Below are positions 13,677 to 20,390 of a DNA stretch of 21,209 nt, piece after piece. How positions within the stretch are numbered: position 1 is the first letter of the stretch; each line of letters begins with the position of its first letter. The position numbers were made by a program, and so were the translations under genes. The stretch comes from an uncultured Fibrobacter sp. (GTDB lineage: Bacteria; Fibrobacterota; Fibrobacteria; Fibrobacterales; Fibrobacteraceae). The notes under the pieces were generated by a model. That model made no database searches. It was not told the origin of the DNA and saw only the letters and a program-made list of their open reading frames with translations. The stretch covers positions 1 to 21,209 of the forward strand of contig CALATK010000097.1 in the NCBI GenBank assembly GCA_937891805.1. The letters run 5' to 3'.

Positions 13677-15401
13677 TTGTCAGGATTTCAGACCCCAATT
13701 ACAATTTATCAAGCATTAGAAAACGTAAAAAATAGAAAATACCTTCTACCGGCTTTTCAGCGTGAGTATGTTTGGAAAGAGAATCAAGTTGAAACCCTCT
13801 TTGATTCTCTTATGCGAGGGTATCCCATAAGTTCAATGCTTTTTTGGAAAGTGACTGGGACAGCAAAGAGTAGTTGGAGATTTTATCGCTTTCTAGACAC
13901 TTATGTTGAACGGCACAAAATACATAACGATGTTGTAGATACTAGTTCCGCAAACGATTTTTTTGCAGTTCTTGATGGTCAACAGAGATTGACTTCATTG
14001 AATATCGGTCTTTATGGAACTTATGCAAGTCATGAGTATAGAAAACCTTGGGATTATCAACCTAAATTTTTTCCTGAGAAAAAACTTTACTTGTGTCTAA
14101 AGAAAAATGAAGACTCTGAGGAAAATTCTAAGATTTATAATTTTGAATTCAAAAAAGAGTGGACGAAAGATTTAGAGATTGATTCTCAAGGGAATAAGTG
14201 GTTACGCGTTGGTAGTATTGTCCCTTTACATAAAGAGGGAAAACTCGTTAAGTATATTATTGAGAATAAATTTGATGATGAAGAAATGAACATCATAACA
14301 AATCTTGATAATGTAATCTTTACAAATTTAAATATAAATTTTTACGAAGAAGACGAATCTAATCCTGATAAAGCCGTAAATATATTTACCCGAATCAATT
14401 CTGGTGGAACCTCTCTTACTTTTTCTGATATTTTATTTTCATTGATGGTTGCAAATTGGGAAAAAGATGCTAGAACAGAAATTCATAATTTGATAGATGG
14501 TATAGAACAAAAAGGGTTTTCTATATCCACAGATTATGTAATTAAATCTTTCTTATTTCTTTTTCACAAATCAGTAAAGTCGCAAATTAATAGCTTTACA
14601 AAGGATTTTTGCAGCAAGATTGAAATTCAGTGGGAAAATATAAGAGATACTGTATATTCTCTCTTTGATTTGCTAAAATCTTTTGGAATGGATCGATTCA
14701 CATTAGCATCTGTCAATGCAACTTTACCGATATTATATTATCTCTATCATAAGAAAATCTACAAGGATTTTAAAGATAAAATAGAATACAATAATGAACG
14801 TAAAATTATAAAAAAATGGTTGCTGACAGTTCTTTTAAGAAGAGCTTATGGAGCCGCTTCTGACACAGCCTTGGCAAGAACGCGGTCGGCTTTTACAAGT
14901 AATATTGAAAAAAATGATAATTACATCGAAGAAAAATCGAACTCTTTCCCGTCTGGAGAGATATTAAAAAAACTTTCTCTTGGAGCAATTGATGATGAAT
15001 CGATAAATCAATTGCTTGCTATTCAAAAAGATCAAAGGTATTGTTTCTCAATTCTTGCTTTGCTTTATCCAAATCTTGATTACAAAAACAATAATTTTCA
15101 TAAAGATCATTTACATCCGGTAGATTCATATCAGAAATTAACCGCCACACAAAAAGACAGATATCCCTTTGCGGTCTATAATTCTATTCTAAATCTGCAA
15201 ATGCTTGATGCAAACGAAAACGAATCAAAGAACAAAAAACCATTGAAAGAGTGGGTCGATTCTTGCAATTTAGATAATCGAAAACAGTTCTTTGACGCTC
15301 ATCTAATACCGAATGTAGATTTAGGTTTGGAAAATTTTGACGAGTTTATTGAGCAAAGACGAATTCTTCTTACAAACAAACTAAGGGAATTGCTTGTGTA
15401 A
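13677..15401 (+). CDS. DUF262/HNH (DUF1524-like) protein, GmrSD-type restriction family
   Basis: 574 residues. The N-terminal DUF262 domain has YLLPAFQREYVWKENQVE (22-39), LMRGYPI (45-51) and the hallmark VLDGQQRLTSL (98-108, DGQQR). The middle FTRINSGGTSLTFSDIL is also typical. The C-terminus resembles the HNH-type DUF1524 nuclease: DHLHP (477-481), LNLQMLD (505-511) and ENESKNKKP (514-522). Such proteins include the GmrSD type IV enzymes, in which DUF262 binds or hydrolyses nucleotides and DUF1524 cuts modified phage DNA; a defence role is inferred. I chose TTG at 13677 because it keeps the conserved N-terminus and has GCAGG six bases upstream. It is strongly AT-rich, suggesting transfer. 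It ends before a terminator at 15471-15499. Confidence 0.85.
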   Translation: MSGFQTPITIYQALENVKNRKYLLPAFQREYVWKENQVETLFDSLMRGYPISSMLFWKVTGTAKSSWRFYRFLDTYVERHKIHNDVVDTSSANDFFAVLDGQQRLTSLNIGLYGTYASHEYRKPWDYQPKFFPEKKLYLCLKKNEDSEENSKIYNFEFKKEWTKDLEIDSQGNKWLRVGSIVPLHKEGKLVKYIIENKFDDEEMNIITNLDNVIFTNLNINFYEEDESNPDKAVNIFTRINSGGTSLTFSDILFSLMVANWEKDARTEIHNLIDGIEQKGFSISTDYVIKSFLFLFHKSVKSQINSFTKDFCSKIEIQWENIRDTVYSLFDLLKSFGMDRFTLASVNATLPILYYLYHKKIYKDFKDKIEYNNERKIIKKWLLTVLLRRAYGAASDTALARTRSAFTSNIEKNDNYIEEKSNSFPSGEILKKLSLGAIDDESINQLLAIQKDQRYCFSILALLYPNLDYKNNNFHKDHLHPVDSYQKLTATQKDRYPFAVYNSILNLQMLDANENESKNKKPLKEWVDSCNLDNRKQFFDAHLIPNVDLGLENFDEFIEQRRILLTNKLRELLV

Positions 15402-15470
15402 GGATTTGTTGTATAGATTCGTTTTTCGTTGGGAGAGGAGTCTAGCCGGGTTTGGCTGACTCGGTGACCT

Positions 15471-15499
15471 TTGGGCTGGGAAATGCCCAATATTTTTTT
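15471..15499 (+). terminator. Intrinsic terminator after the DUF262 gene
   Basis: TTGGGC-N8-GCCCAA (15471-15490) followed by TATTTTTTT. A second hairpin with GAGTC/GACTC and AGCC/GGCT arms lies just upstream (about 15438-15461). Confidence 0.7.
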
Positions 15500-15518
15500 C
15501 AAAAAAAACACATACCTC

Positions 15519-15547
15519 TTGACAACCGCCATTCCGTAATTTATATT
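15519..15547 (+). promoter_or_regulatory. Near-consensus promoter of the RhuM-family gene
   Basis: -35 TTGACA (15519-15524, perfect), 17-base spacer, -10 TATATT (15542-15547). The best sigma70-like promoter in the window; predicted start near 15554 gives a leader of about 86 bases. Confidence 0.75.
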
Positions 15548-15569
15548 TAGTGCACAAGTGTGTAGGAAG

Positions 15570-15628
15570 TTGCTTTTCGTGCACGAAGCAAAACAATCAA
15601 AGCCCCGCCTTTTTGTGCATGTAGGCGG
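15570..15628 (+). promoter_or_regulatory. Two hairpins in the RhuM-gene leader
   Basis: Hairpin 1 (15570-15591): TTGC-TT-TTCG, loop TGCA, CGAAGCAA. Hairpin 2: CCGCCT (15605-15610) with AGGCGG (15623-15628), ending two bases before the ribosome-binding GGAGG (15631-15635). Hairpin 2 could affect ribosome access. Confidence 0.4.
15601..15614 (+). repeat. Direct repeat flanking the RhuM gene, left copy
   Basis: AGCCCCGCCTTTTT, identical to 16541-16554. ATCAA lies immediately or two bases before each copy. Confidence 0.6.
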
Positions 15629-15639
15629 AGGGAGGAAAG

Positions 15640-16542
15640 ATGAAGAATGTCGGTTTGTTGCCGTCGGGTGAAGTTGACGGCGAGAAGAACGAAATCATCG
15701 TGTATCAGCCGGAAGGGGGCGAATTTCACATTGAAGTTCGCGTGGATCAGGATACTGTCTGGCTGACGCAGGCGCAGATGGCGGAGCTGTTTTCGACATC
15801 TCGAACGAACATCGTTGAACATATTAGCCATATTTACGAAGAAAATGAATTGGATTTGGAGTCAACTTGTCGGAAATTCCGACATGTTCAGATTGAGGGA
15901 AATCGCAGGGTCAATCGCCAAATTCCTTTTTACAATCTTGACATGATATTGTCTCTTGGCTACCGAGTTAAATCTGTAGTTGCAACTCGGTTCCGTCGCT
16001 GGGCCAATAATGTCCTCAAAGAGCACATGTTGAAGGGATTCAGCGTAAATCAGCGCCTTGTTGCCCATGAAAACAGGCTGGAAAACATTGATTCTCGGGT
16101 CATTTATCTTGAAAAACAGGTGGATTTCTTCGTGAAGGCGAACTTGCCGCCTAAGGAGGGCTTTCTGCAGGCGAAAGCGTTTTGGAGCGGTTACGAGTTT
16201 GCGGTTCAGCTTGTCCGCTCGGCGAAACAAGAGCTTGTCATTATCGACCCGTTTGCGGACGACACGGCCTTGTCGCTCATGCCCAAGCGAAATCCCGGAG
16301 TGAATGCGATAATCTATTCCGCACGCATAAACCAGACGATGAAGGCGGAACGCGACCGGCTTAATCGGCAGTGCCCGCCCGTGGAATTGCGGACGATGCG
16401 CGAAGTCCACGACCGGTTCATTGTCGTTGACGAGACCGTTTACCACATCGGAGCCTCGATTAAGGATTTGGGCAATAAACTCACTGCGTTTTCAGTGCTT
16501 AGCCTTTTGACCAAGCAGCAACTGTTGGAGATGATCAAGTAG
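15640..16542 (+). CDS. RhuM-family protein with phospholipase-D-like C-terminal domain
   Basis: 300 residues. Residues 18-140 match the virulence RhuM family (IIVYQPEGGEFHIEVRV, TVWLTQAQMAELFSTSRTN, NRQIPFYNLDMILSLGYRV, FRRWANNVLKEHM). A short coiled-coil-like linker (about 140-165) follows. The C-terminal part has VIIDPFADDTAL (200-211) and HDRFIVVDETVYHIGASIKDLG (written here as HDRFIVVD at 257-264 plus GASIKDLG), an HxK/R-type motif of PLD-like nucleases. GGAGG (15631-15635) precedes the ATG by four bases. Its composition is like the GC-rich neighbours, unlike the DUF262 gene before it. Such proteins often lie near restriction genes; the activity is not established to my knowledge. A 14-bp direct repeat begins before the gene and again at its stop codon. 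Confidence 0.8.
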   Translation: MKNVGLLPSGEVDGEKNEIIVYQPEGGEFHIEVRVDQDTVWLTQAQMAELFSTSRTNIVEHISHIYEENELDLESTCRKFRHVQIEGNRRVNRQIPFYNLDMILSLGYRVKSVVATRFRRWANNVLKEHMLKGFSVNQRLVAHENRLENIDSRVIYLEKQVDFFVKANLPPKEGFLQAKAFWSGYEFAVQLVRSAKQELVIIDPFADDTALSLMPKRNPGVNAIIYSARINQTMKAERDRLNRQCPPVELRTMREVHDRFIVVDETVYHIGASIKDLGNKLTAFSVLSLLTKQQLLEMIK

Positions 16543-16554
16543 CCCCGCCTTTTT
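16541..16554 (+). repeat. Direct repeat flanking the RhuM gene, right copy
   Basis: AGCCCCGCCTTTTT, starting in the stop codon of the RhuM gene and identical to 15601-15614. The 52-base gap to the convergent yicC shows no clear terminator otherwise. Confidence 0.6.
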
Positions 16555-16594
16555 AAGCAACGTGCTACTTGTAATTTCAGGTGCAAGAAAGCCC

Positions 16595-17476
16595 TTATGC
16601 GATGTTCAAGCTCTGTTCCCTAATGCACTCGATCTCGTTCTTGAGTTCGATGGCCAGGGCCGCAATTTCTGCACTCTGGCACTTGGTCCCCAGAGTGTTG
16701 GCCTCGCGGCCCATCTCCTGAAGGATGAACCCCAGGTTCTTGCCTTGGGCGCCGCCCTTCTTGAGGGCGTCCAGGAACAGCTTGTTGTGGCTGTGGAAGC
16801 GGGTAATCTCTTCGTGGATGTCCAGCTTGTCGGCCATGATGCAGGCTTCTTGCAGCAGTCGCACGTCGTCGATTTCGCTGTCCTTCATCAGGGCGTCCAC
16901 CCGCTCCTTGAACTTGACTTTCCAGGTTTCGATGCGCTGGGGGTCCAGCACCTCGATTTTGGCGAGCACGTCTTCCAGATGGGCGACCCGCTTTGTGAGG
17001 TCGGCAGCCAGGTTGGCTCCTTCCTTTTCCCGCATGGCGATGACGCCGTCCAGGGCCTTGGAAAGTTCATTTTTCAAGTGTGCGGCCCAGGCTTCGTTGT
17101 CGGCTCCCGCGTCGGTGAACTGCAGCACTTCGGGAATGGCAAGAATGTGTTCCAGCTTGATATCGCCGGCGATGCCGTACTTGGCCTGCATAGCCTTGGT
17201 GATTTCCACGAACTTGGCGACGGCGGCATCGTTGTAGCATACGGGAATGTTCCCGACGGCCCCTTCGCCGAGCGTGATGGACAGGTTCACCGAGCCACGG
17301 GCAAGTTTGTCCTTGATAATTGCCTTCAGGTCGTTTTCCAGGTAGGCGAAGTTCTTGGGGATCTTGCTGGAAATTTCAAGAAAACGGCTGTTCACGCTGC
17401 GGACTTCGATAACGCAGGTGGTTCCGTTCAGGGTGGATTCGCTCTTGCCGAACCCGGTCATGGAAATGATGGACAT
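16595..17476 (-). CDS. yicC: YicC family endoribonuclease-like protein
   Basis: 293 residues, normal length for YicC/YloC proteins, for which endoribonuclease activity has been reported. N-terminal MTGFGKSE, then EVRSVNSRFLEISSKIP and LARGSVNLSITL, and the C-terminal signature RFHSHNKLFLDALKKGG, GKNLGFILQEMGREANTLG and ELKNEIECIREQSLNI are all typical. The ATG at 17476 has no Shine-Dalgarno; a TGCGGC-TTT-GCCGCA hairpin (17487-17501) lies just upstream. It follows metX-metW on the same strand across a 121-base spacer with inverted repeats, so its own promoter or a leaky read-through are both possible. Identification is firm. Confidence 0.93.
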   Translation of the reverse strand: MSIISMTGFGKSESTLNGTTCVIEVRSVNSRFLEISSKIPKNFAYLENDLKAIIKDKLARGSVNLSITLGEGAVGNIPVCYNDAAVAKFVEITKAMQAKYGIAGDIKLEHILAIPEVLQFTDAGADNEAWAAHLKNELSKALDGVIAMREKEGANLAADLTKRVAHLEDVLAKIEVLDPQRIETWKVKFKERVDALMKDSEIDDVRLLQEACIMADKLDIHEEITRFHSHNKLFLDALKKGGAQGKNLGFILQEMGREANTLGTKCQSAEIAALAIELKNEIECIREQSLNIA

Positions 17477-17506
17477 TTTTGAATCTTGCGGCTTTGCCGC
17501 ACCATA

Positions 17507-17584
17507 GTTACTAGTTAATAGCTCTTAGTTACTGGTGAATCTAGAAAAAAAACGATAACCAGACCGTAGTGCATAACTAGTAAC
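17507..17584. repeat. Inverted and iterated TAACTAG repeats between metXW and yicC
   Basis: GTTACTAGTTA (17507-17517) and TAACTAGTAAC (17574-17584) are perfect 11-bp inverted repeats; further partial copies (TTAGTTACTGG, AGTAACTTGG) lie around them. It could form a long hairpin in the spacer. No CRISPR-like regular spacing. Confidence 0.5.
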
Positions 17585-17597
17585 TAGTAACTTGGAA

Positions 17598-19391
17598 CTA
17601 AATCTTCGAGATTGTCGCGATCACGTGTTCGGTGCCGAAGTTCTTGAGCCCAAGAGCAGAGAGAACCTTGCTTGCCAGGTGTTCGCTCTGGAAGTTGATG
17701 TTCTCTATCTTGAACCCTTCCTTCTTGCAGAGGGTATAGAAGTCCTTCACCGTGAGTAGGCGGATGTTGGGCGTGTCGTACCACTCGTAGGGCAGTTCCT
17801 TGGACTTGGGCATGCGTCCGTGGAGCATCAGACTTCCGCGGGTGGCCCAGTGCCCGAAGTTGGGGAAGGTGACAATGGCCTTCTTGGCGACGCGCAGCAG
17901 TTCGTTCAACAGCGCTACCGGGTCGCGGATCTCTTGAATCGTGCGGTTGATGATGGCGTAGTCGAAGCTTCCGTCCTTCAGGTCCGAGATGCCCTTGTCG
18001 TCCAGGTCCCGCTGGATAACCTGCACGTCTTTTTCCAGGCAGTCCAGGATTCCCGTGATGTTCTTCTCGATGCCGAAACCGGAGACGTTCTTTTTCTGGA
18101 TAAGGTAGTCCAGCAGGTCGCCGCTTCCGCAGCCCAGGTCCAGCACGTGGCTGCCCTCTTTCACCAGCTTGCCCAGCAGCTTGAAGTCGCTTTCTTCGTG
18201 GAACACGGGCACGGCCTGGGTTCCCTGCTGGGGGATAATCTTGGAATCTAGGAACCGGCCCACGGCCTTTCCCAGTTCGCCCACTTCGATGAGGAATCCG
18301 TCGTGCCCGAACTGGGTGTCTAGTTCCAGGCTCGTTACCTTCTTGCCCACGTTAAGGAGTGCACTCGTGATGCGGCGGCTCTCGTGGGGCGGGAACAGCC
18401 AGTCGGTGGAGAGGTTCACGTTCAGCACCTCGGCGCCGATATCCTTAAAGGCGTTCTCGATGCTGCCGTATTCCGTTTCCAGGTCAAAGGCGTCGGTGGC
18501 GTGGGCGATGTGCAGGTAGCTGTTGGCGTCAAAGCGGTCCACGAACTTTTTACCCTGGTAGCGCAGGTAGCTTTCGATAGGCAGGTTCAAATCGAAGGGC
18601 GTGGAGTAGGTGACGGCGTGGTTCCTGTTCTCCTGCTCCTGGGAGCGCTTGAACTTCTGTTCCATGCCGATGGCGCTCAGGTAGGTGATGTGGGCCAGCT
18701 TGCGGGCGTTGGCAAGACCGATGTCTGGCTTGTTCGCCTTGTCGTAGTAATCGCCGCCGTTAAAGTTCGGGTCCTGGGTAATCACGTCGCGGGCTACCAC
18801 TTCGAAACCCAGCGCCTGGCTGGAGAACCGGGGCGAGCTGGCGATAATTACCACCCGCTTCACCTGTTCAGGGTAGTAGATGGCCCATTTCATGGCCTGG
18901 AAACCGCCCATGGAGCCGCCCATCACGCAGTAGAATTCCTTGATGTGGAGCCCGTCGGCCAGTTCCTTTTGGGCATGCACCATGTCGCCGATGGTGATGA
19001 TGGGGAAGGTGCTCCCGTAGGGCTTACCCGTGCGGGGGTTGACGGTCGCGGGGCCTGTTGTGCCCTTGCACCCGCCCAGAATGTTGCTGCAGACCACAAA
19101 GAAGCGGTCCGTGTCGATAGCCTTGCCCGGTCCGATAAGTTCGTCCCACCAGCCGGGCTTGCGGTCGGTTTCGGTGTACCAGCCGGCGGCGTGTGCGTCG
19201 GCGGTCAGGGGCGAGCAGACCCACACCGCGTTGTCGGCGGCGGCATTCAGCTTGCCGTAAGTCTCGTAACGGATATTCAGCGCAGGCAGCGTCTGTCCGT
19301 TTTCCAGCACAAAACCCGTCTCGCCATAGTCCTTGACGAAATCCTGGGGGACCACCGGTCCGATGCTGGATTTATGCGTATATTCACTCAT
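17598..19391 (-). CDS. metX: Fused homoserine O-acetyltransferase (MetX) and MetW
   Basis: 597-residue fusion for the first committed step of methionine synthesis. MetX part (about 1-385): alpha/beta-hydrolase with GGCKGTTGPA, NPRTGKPYGSTFP, nucleophile Ser160 in GGSMGGFQAMKWA, Asp330 in STDWLFPP and His363 in FGHDGFL. MetW part (about 400-597): methyltransferase-like, VLDLGCGSGDLL (416-427), VIQRDLDD, FDYAIINRTIQEI and TFPNFGHWATRGSL. In many Gram-negatives metX and metW are adjacent separate genes that act together; here they are one frame. The frame runs up to 19526, but those codons lie in composite repeat B. Start 19391 is chosen because a good promoter predicts transcription from about 19392, giving a leaderless mRNA. 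Acyl donor (acetyl- or succinyl-CoA) is not proven by sequence. Confidence 0.92.
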   Translation of the reverse strand: MSEYTHKSSIGPVVPQDFVKDYGETGFVLENGQTLPALNIRYETYGKLNAAADNAVWVCSPLTADAHAAGWYTETDRKPGWWDELIGPGKAIDTDRFFVVCSNILGGCKGTTGPATVNPRTGKPYGSTFPIITIGDMVHAQKELADGLHIKEFYCVMGGSMGGFQAMKWAIYYPEQVKRVVIIASSPRFSSQALGFEVVARDVITQDPNFNGGDYYDKANKPDIGLANARKLAHITYLSAIGMEQKFKRSQEQENRNHAVTYSTPFDLNLPIESYLRYQGKKFVDRFDANSYLHIAHATDAFDLETEYGSIENAFKDIGAEVLNVNLSTDWLFPPHESRRITSALLNVGKKVTSLELDTQFGHDGFLIEVGELGKAVGRFLDSKIIPQQGTQAVPVFHEESDFKLLGKLVKEGSHVLDLGCGSGDLLDYLIQKKNVSGFGIEKNITGILDCLEKDVQVIQRDLDDKGISDLKDGSFDYAIINRTIQEIRDPVALLNELLRVAKKAIVTFPNFGHWATRGSLMLHGRMPKSKELPYEWYDTPNIRLLTVKDFYTLCKKEGFKIENINFQSEHLASKVLSALGLKNFGTEHVIATISKI

Positions 19392-19398
19392 ATGCATA

Positions 19399-19427
19399 AA
19401 TATAGATAAATGGTGGGAAATCGGCAA
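19399..19427 (-). promoter_or_regulatory. Promoter of metX-metW, predicting a leaderless mRNA
   Basis: Minus strand: -35 TTGCCG (19422-19427), 17-base spacer, -10 TATATT (19399-19404). Same form as the feo promoter. The start would fall at about 19392, directly before ATG 19391, which explains the missing ribosome-binding site. Confidence 0.6.
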
Positions 19428-19431
19428 CAAA

Positions 19432-19602
19432 GGGGGAGGTCTCCCCCTCGTCAAAGCCTTGCCCCGCGCTATCGAGGGAATGAAATGTTCCCATGTCATT
19501 CTGGACACAACGTGTCCGGGATCCATACATTCCAGACCTGTCCTACCTAGGGCAAGTCTTTGCCTACCCCCTCTCCTAGGGGCTCTGCCCCTAAAACCCC
19601 GC
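19432..19602. repeat. Composite intergenic repeat, copy B
   Basis: GGGGGAG/CTCCCCC hairpin (19432-19447), AGCCTTGCCC (19455), variable core with repeat 19494-19525, TAGGGCAAGTCTT (19548), ACCCCCTCT (19566), AGGGGC-TCT-GCCCCT hairpin, CCCCGCTT end. It fills the gap between cobB and metX. Outer spacings equal those of copy A. Confidence 0.7.
19494..19525 (+). repeat. Palindromic repeat core within composite copy B
   Basis: Starts TGTCATTCT and ends GGGATCCA, with stem GGACAC-AAC-GTGTCC in the middle (32 bases). Confidence 0.6.
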
Positions 19603-19607
19603 TTCCG

Positions 19608-20297
19608 CTACTTAAATTCCTTCGCCCACTTGGGCACTACCTCGGTGGCCTTGCCCTGGACAAACACGTCGGTGTAGGGGTCGTGATCGGGAATCTCCAG
19701 GTTCAGGCAGGTGACCTTTGCCCCGAAACTCTTGGCGAAACTCTTGAAACCTGCGGCGGGGTACACCACGCTGCTGGTCCCGATATAGACGAATTCGTCG
19801 CATTCCCGAAGGGCGTCCTGAATCTGGTCCATGTACAGCGGGACTTCGCCGAAGAACACGATGTCGGGCCGGGTCTTTGCTCCGCAAATGGGGCACTTTG
19901 TCTCCAGAGTCTCTTCGCCGGTAAAGGAAAATTCGTGGTCTTCGTCCCGCACACAGCGGAGTTTCATCAGGTCGCCGTGCATGTGGAGTACACGCTTGCT
20001 TCCCGCACGCTCGTGCAGGTCGTCCACGTTCTGGGTCACCAGCAAGAACTCGTCGCCAAGACGCTCTTCCAGTTCGGCTAACGCCAGGTGGGCGGCGTTT
20101 GGCTGGTGGTTCGGCAGGCCCTTCCGCAGAAAGTTGTAAAAGTCCTTGACCCGTTTCGGGTCACGCCGGAGTGCGTCGGGAGTGCACACGTCCTCGATGT
20201 TTTCGTGTTCCCACATACCGTCGTTTCCGCGGAAGGTGCGGAGTCCCGACTCGGCGCTGATGCCAGCGCCCGTCAATACTACAAGTCGTTTTTTCAT
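19608..20297 (-). CDS. cobB: CobB-type NAD-dependent protein deacylase (sirtuin)
   Basis: 229 residues, cytoplasmic, removes acyl groups from protein lysines with NAD+. Sirtuin motifs are GAGISAESGLRTFRG (10-24), TQNVDDLHERAG (88-99), HMHG with catalytic His107, KCPICG (134-139, zinc Cys with Cys115), FFGEVP and GTSSVVYPAAGF. Layout is that of E. coli CobB, with a reduced zinc site. In CobB and SIRT5 a Tyr and an Arg three residues later read acidic acyl groups; here the stretch is FYNFLRK, so Tyr54 is kept but position 57 is Leu and Arg is at 58. GGAGG lies four bases before the ATG (20302-20306 on the plus strand). Follows the M20 gene on the same strand. Deacetylase versus desuccinylase is open. 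Confidence 0.93.
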   Translation of the reverse strand: MKKRLVVLTGAGISAESGLRTFRGNDGMWEHENIEDVCTPDALRRDPKRVKDFYNFLRKGLPNHQPNAAHLALAELEERLGDEFLLVTQNVDDLHERAGSKRVLHMHGDLMKLRCVRDEDHEFSFTGEETLETKCPICGAKTRPDIVFFGEVPLYMDQIQDALRECDEFVYIGTSSVVYPAAGFKSFAKSFGAKVTCLNLEIPDHDPYTDVFVQGKATEVVPKWAKEFK

Positions 20298-20331
20298 ATA
20301 GCCTCCACAATTAATAAGCCATATTTTAAGT

Positions 20332-20379
20332 TGTCATGCCCGGCATGGATCCTATCGGCCTTTGGCCTCCAGGATGACA
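20332..20379. repeat. Double palindromic repeat between M20 gene and cobB
   Basis: Begins TGTCATGCCCGGC on the plus strand and ends CCAGGATGACA, so both strands start with TGTCAT and share a central GGATCC (20347-20352). Inner stem GGCC-TTT-GGCC. It occupies half of the 93-base intergenic gap and is related to 7964-7995. Confidence 0.65.
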
Positions 20380-20390
20380 GGGCATCTCCT

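Noticed and set aside
17500..17600. CRISPR-like repeats
   Set aside because: The repeated words are short, irregularly spaced, overlap one another, and no cas genes are present.
18384..19409. Plus-strand open frame opposite metX-metW
   Set aside because: Val/Gly/His-rich antisense translation with no motif; the minus strand carries a clear enzyme. Likewise 16562-17482 opposite yicC.
19392..19526. 45-residue N-terminal extension of MetX
   Set aside because: These codons lie in composite repeat B and upstream of a good promoter; the conserved protein starts after ATG 19391.
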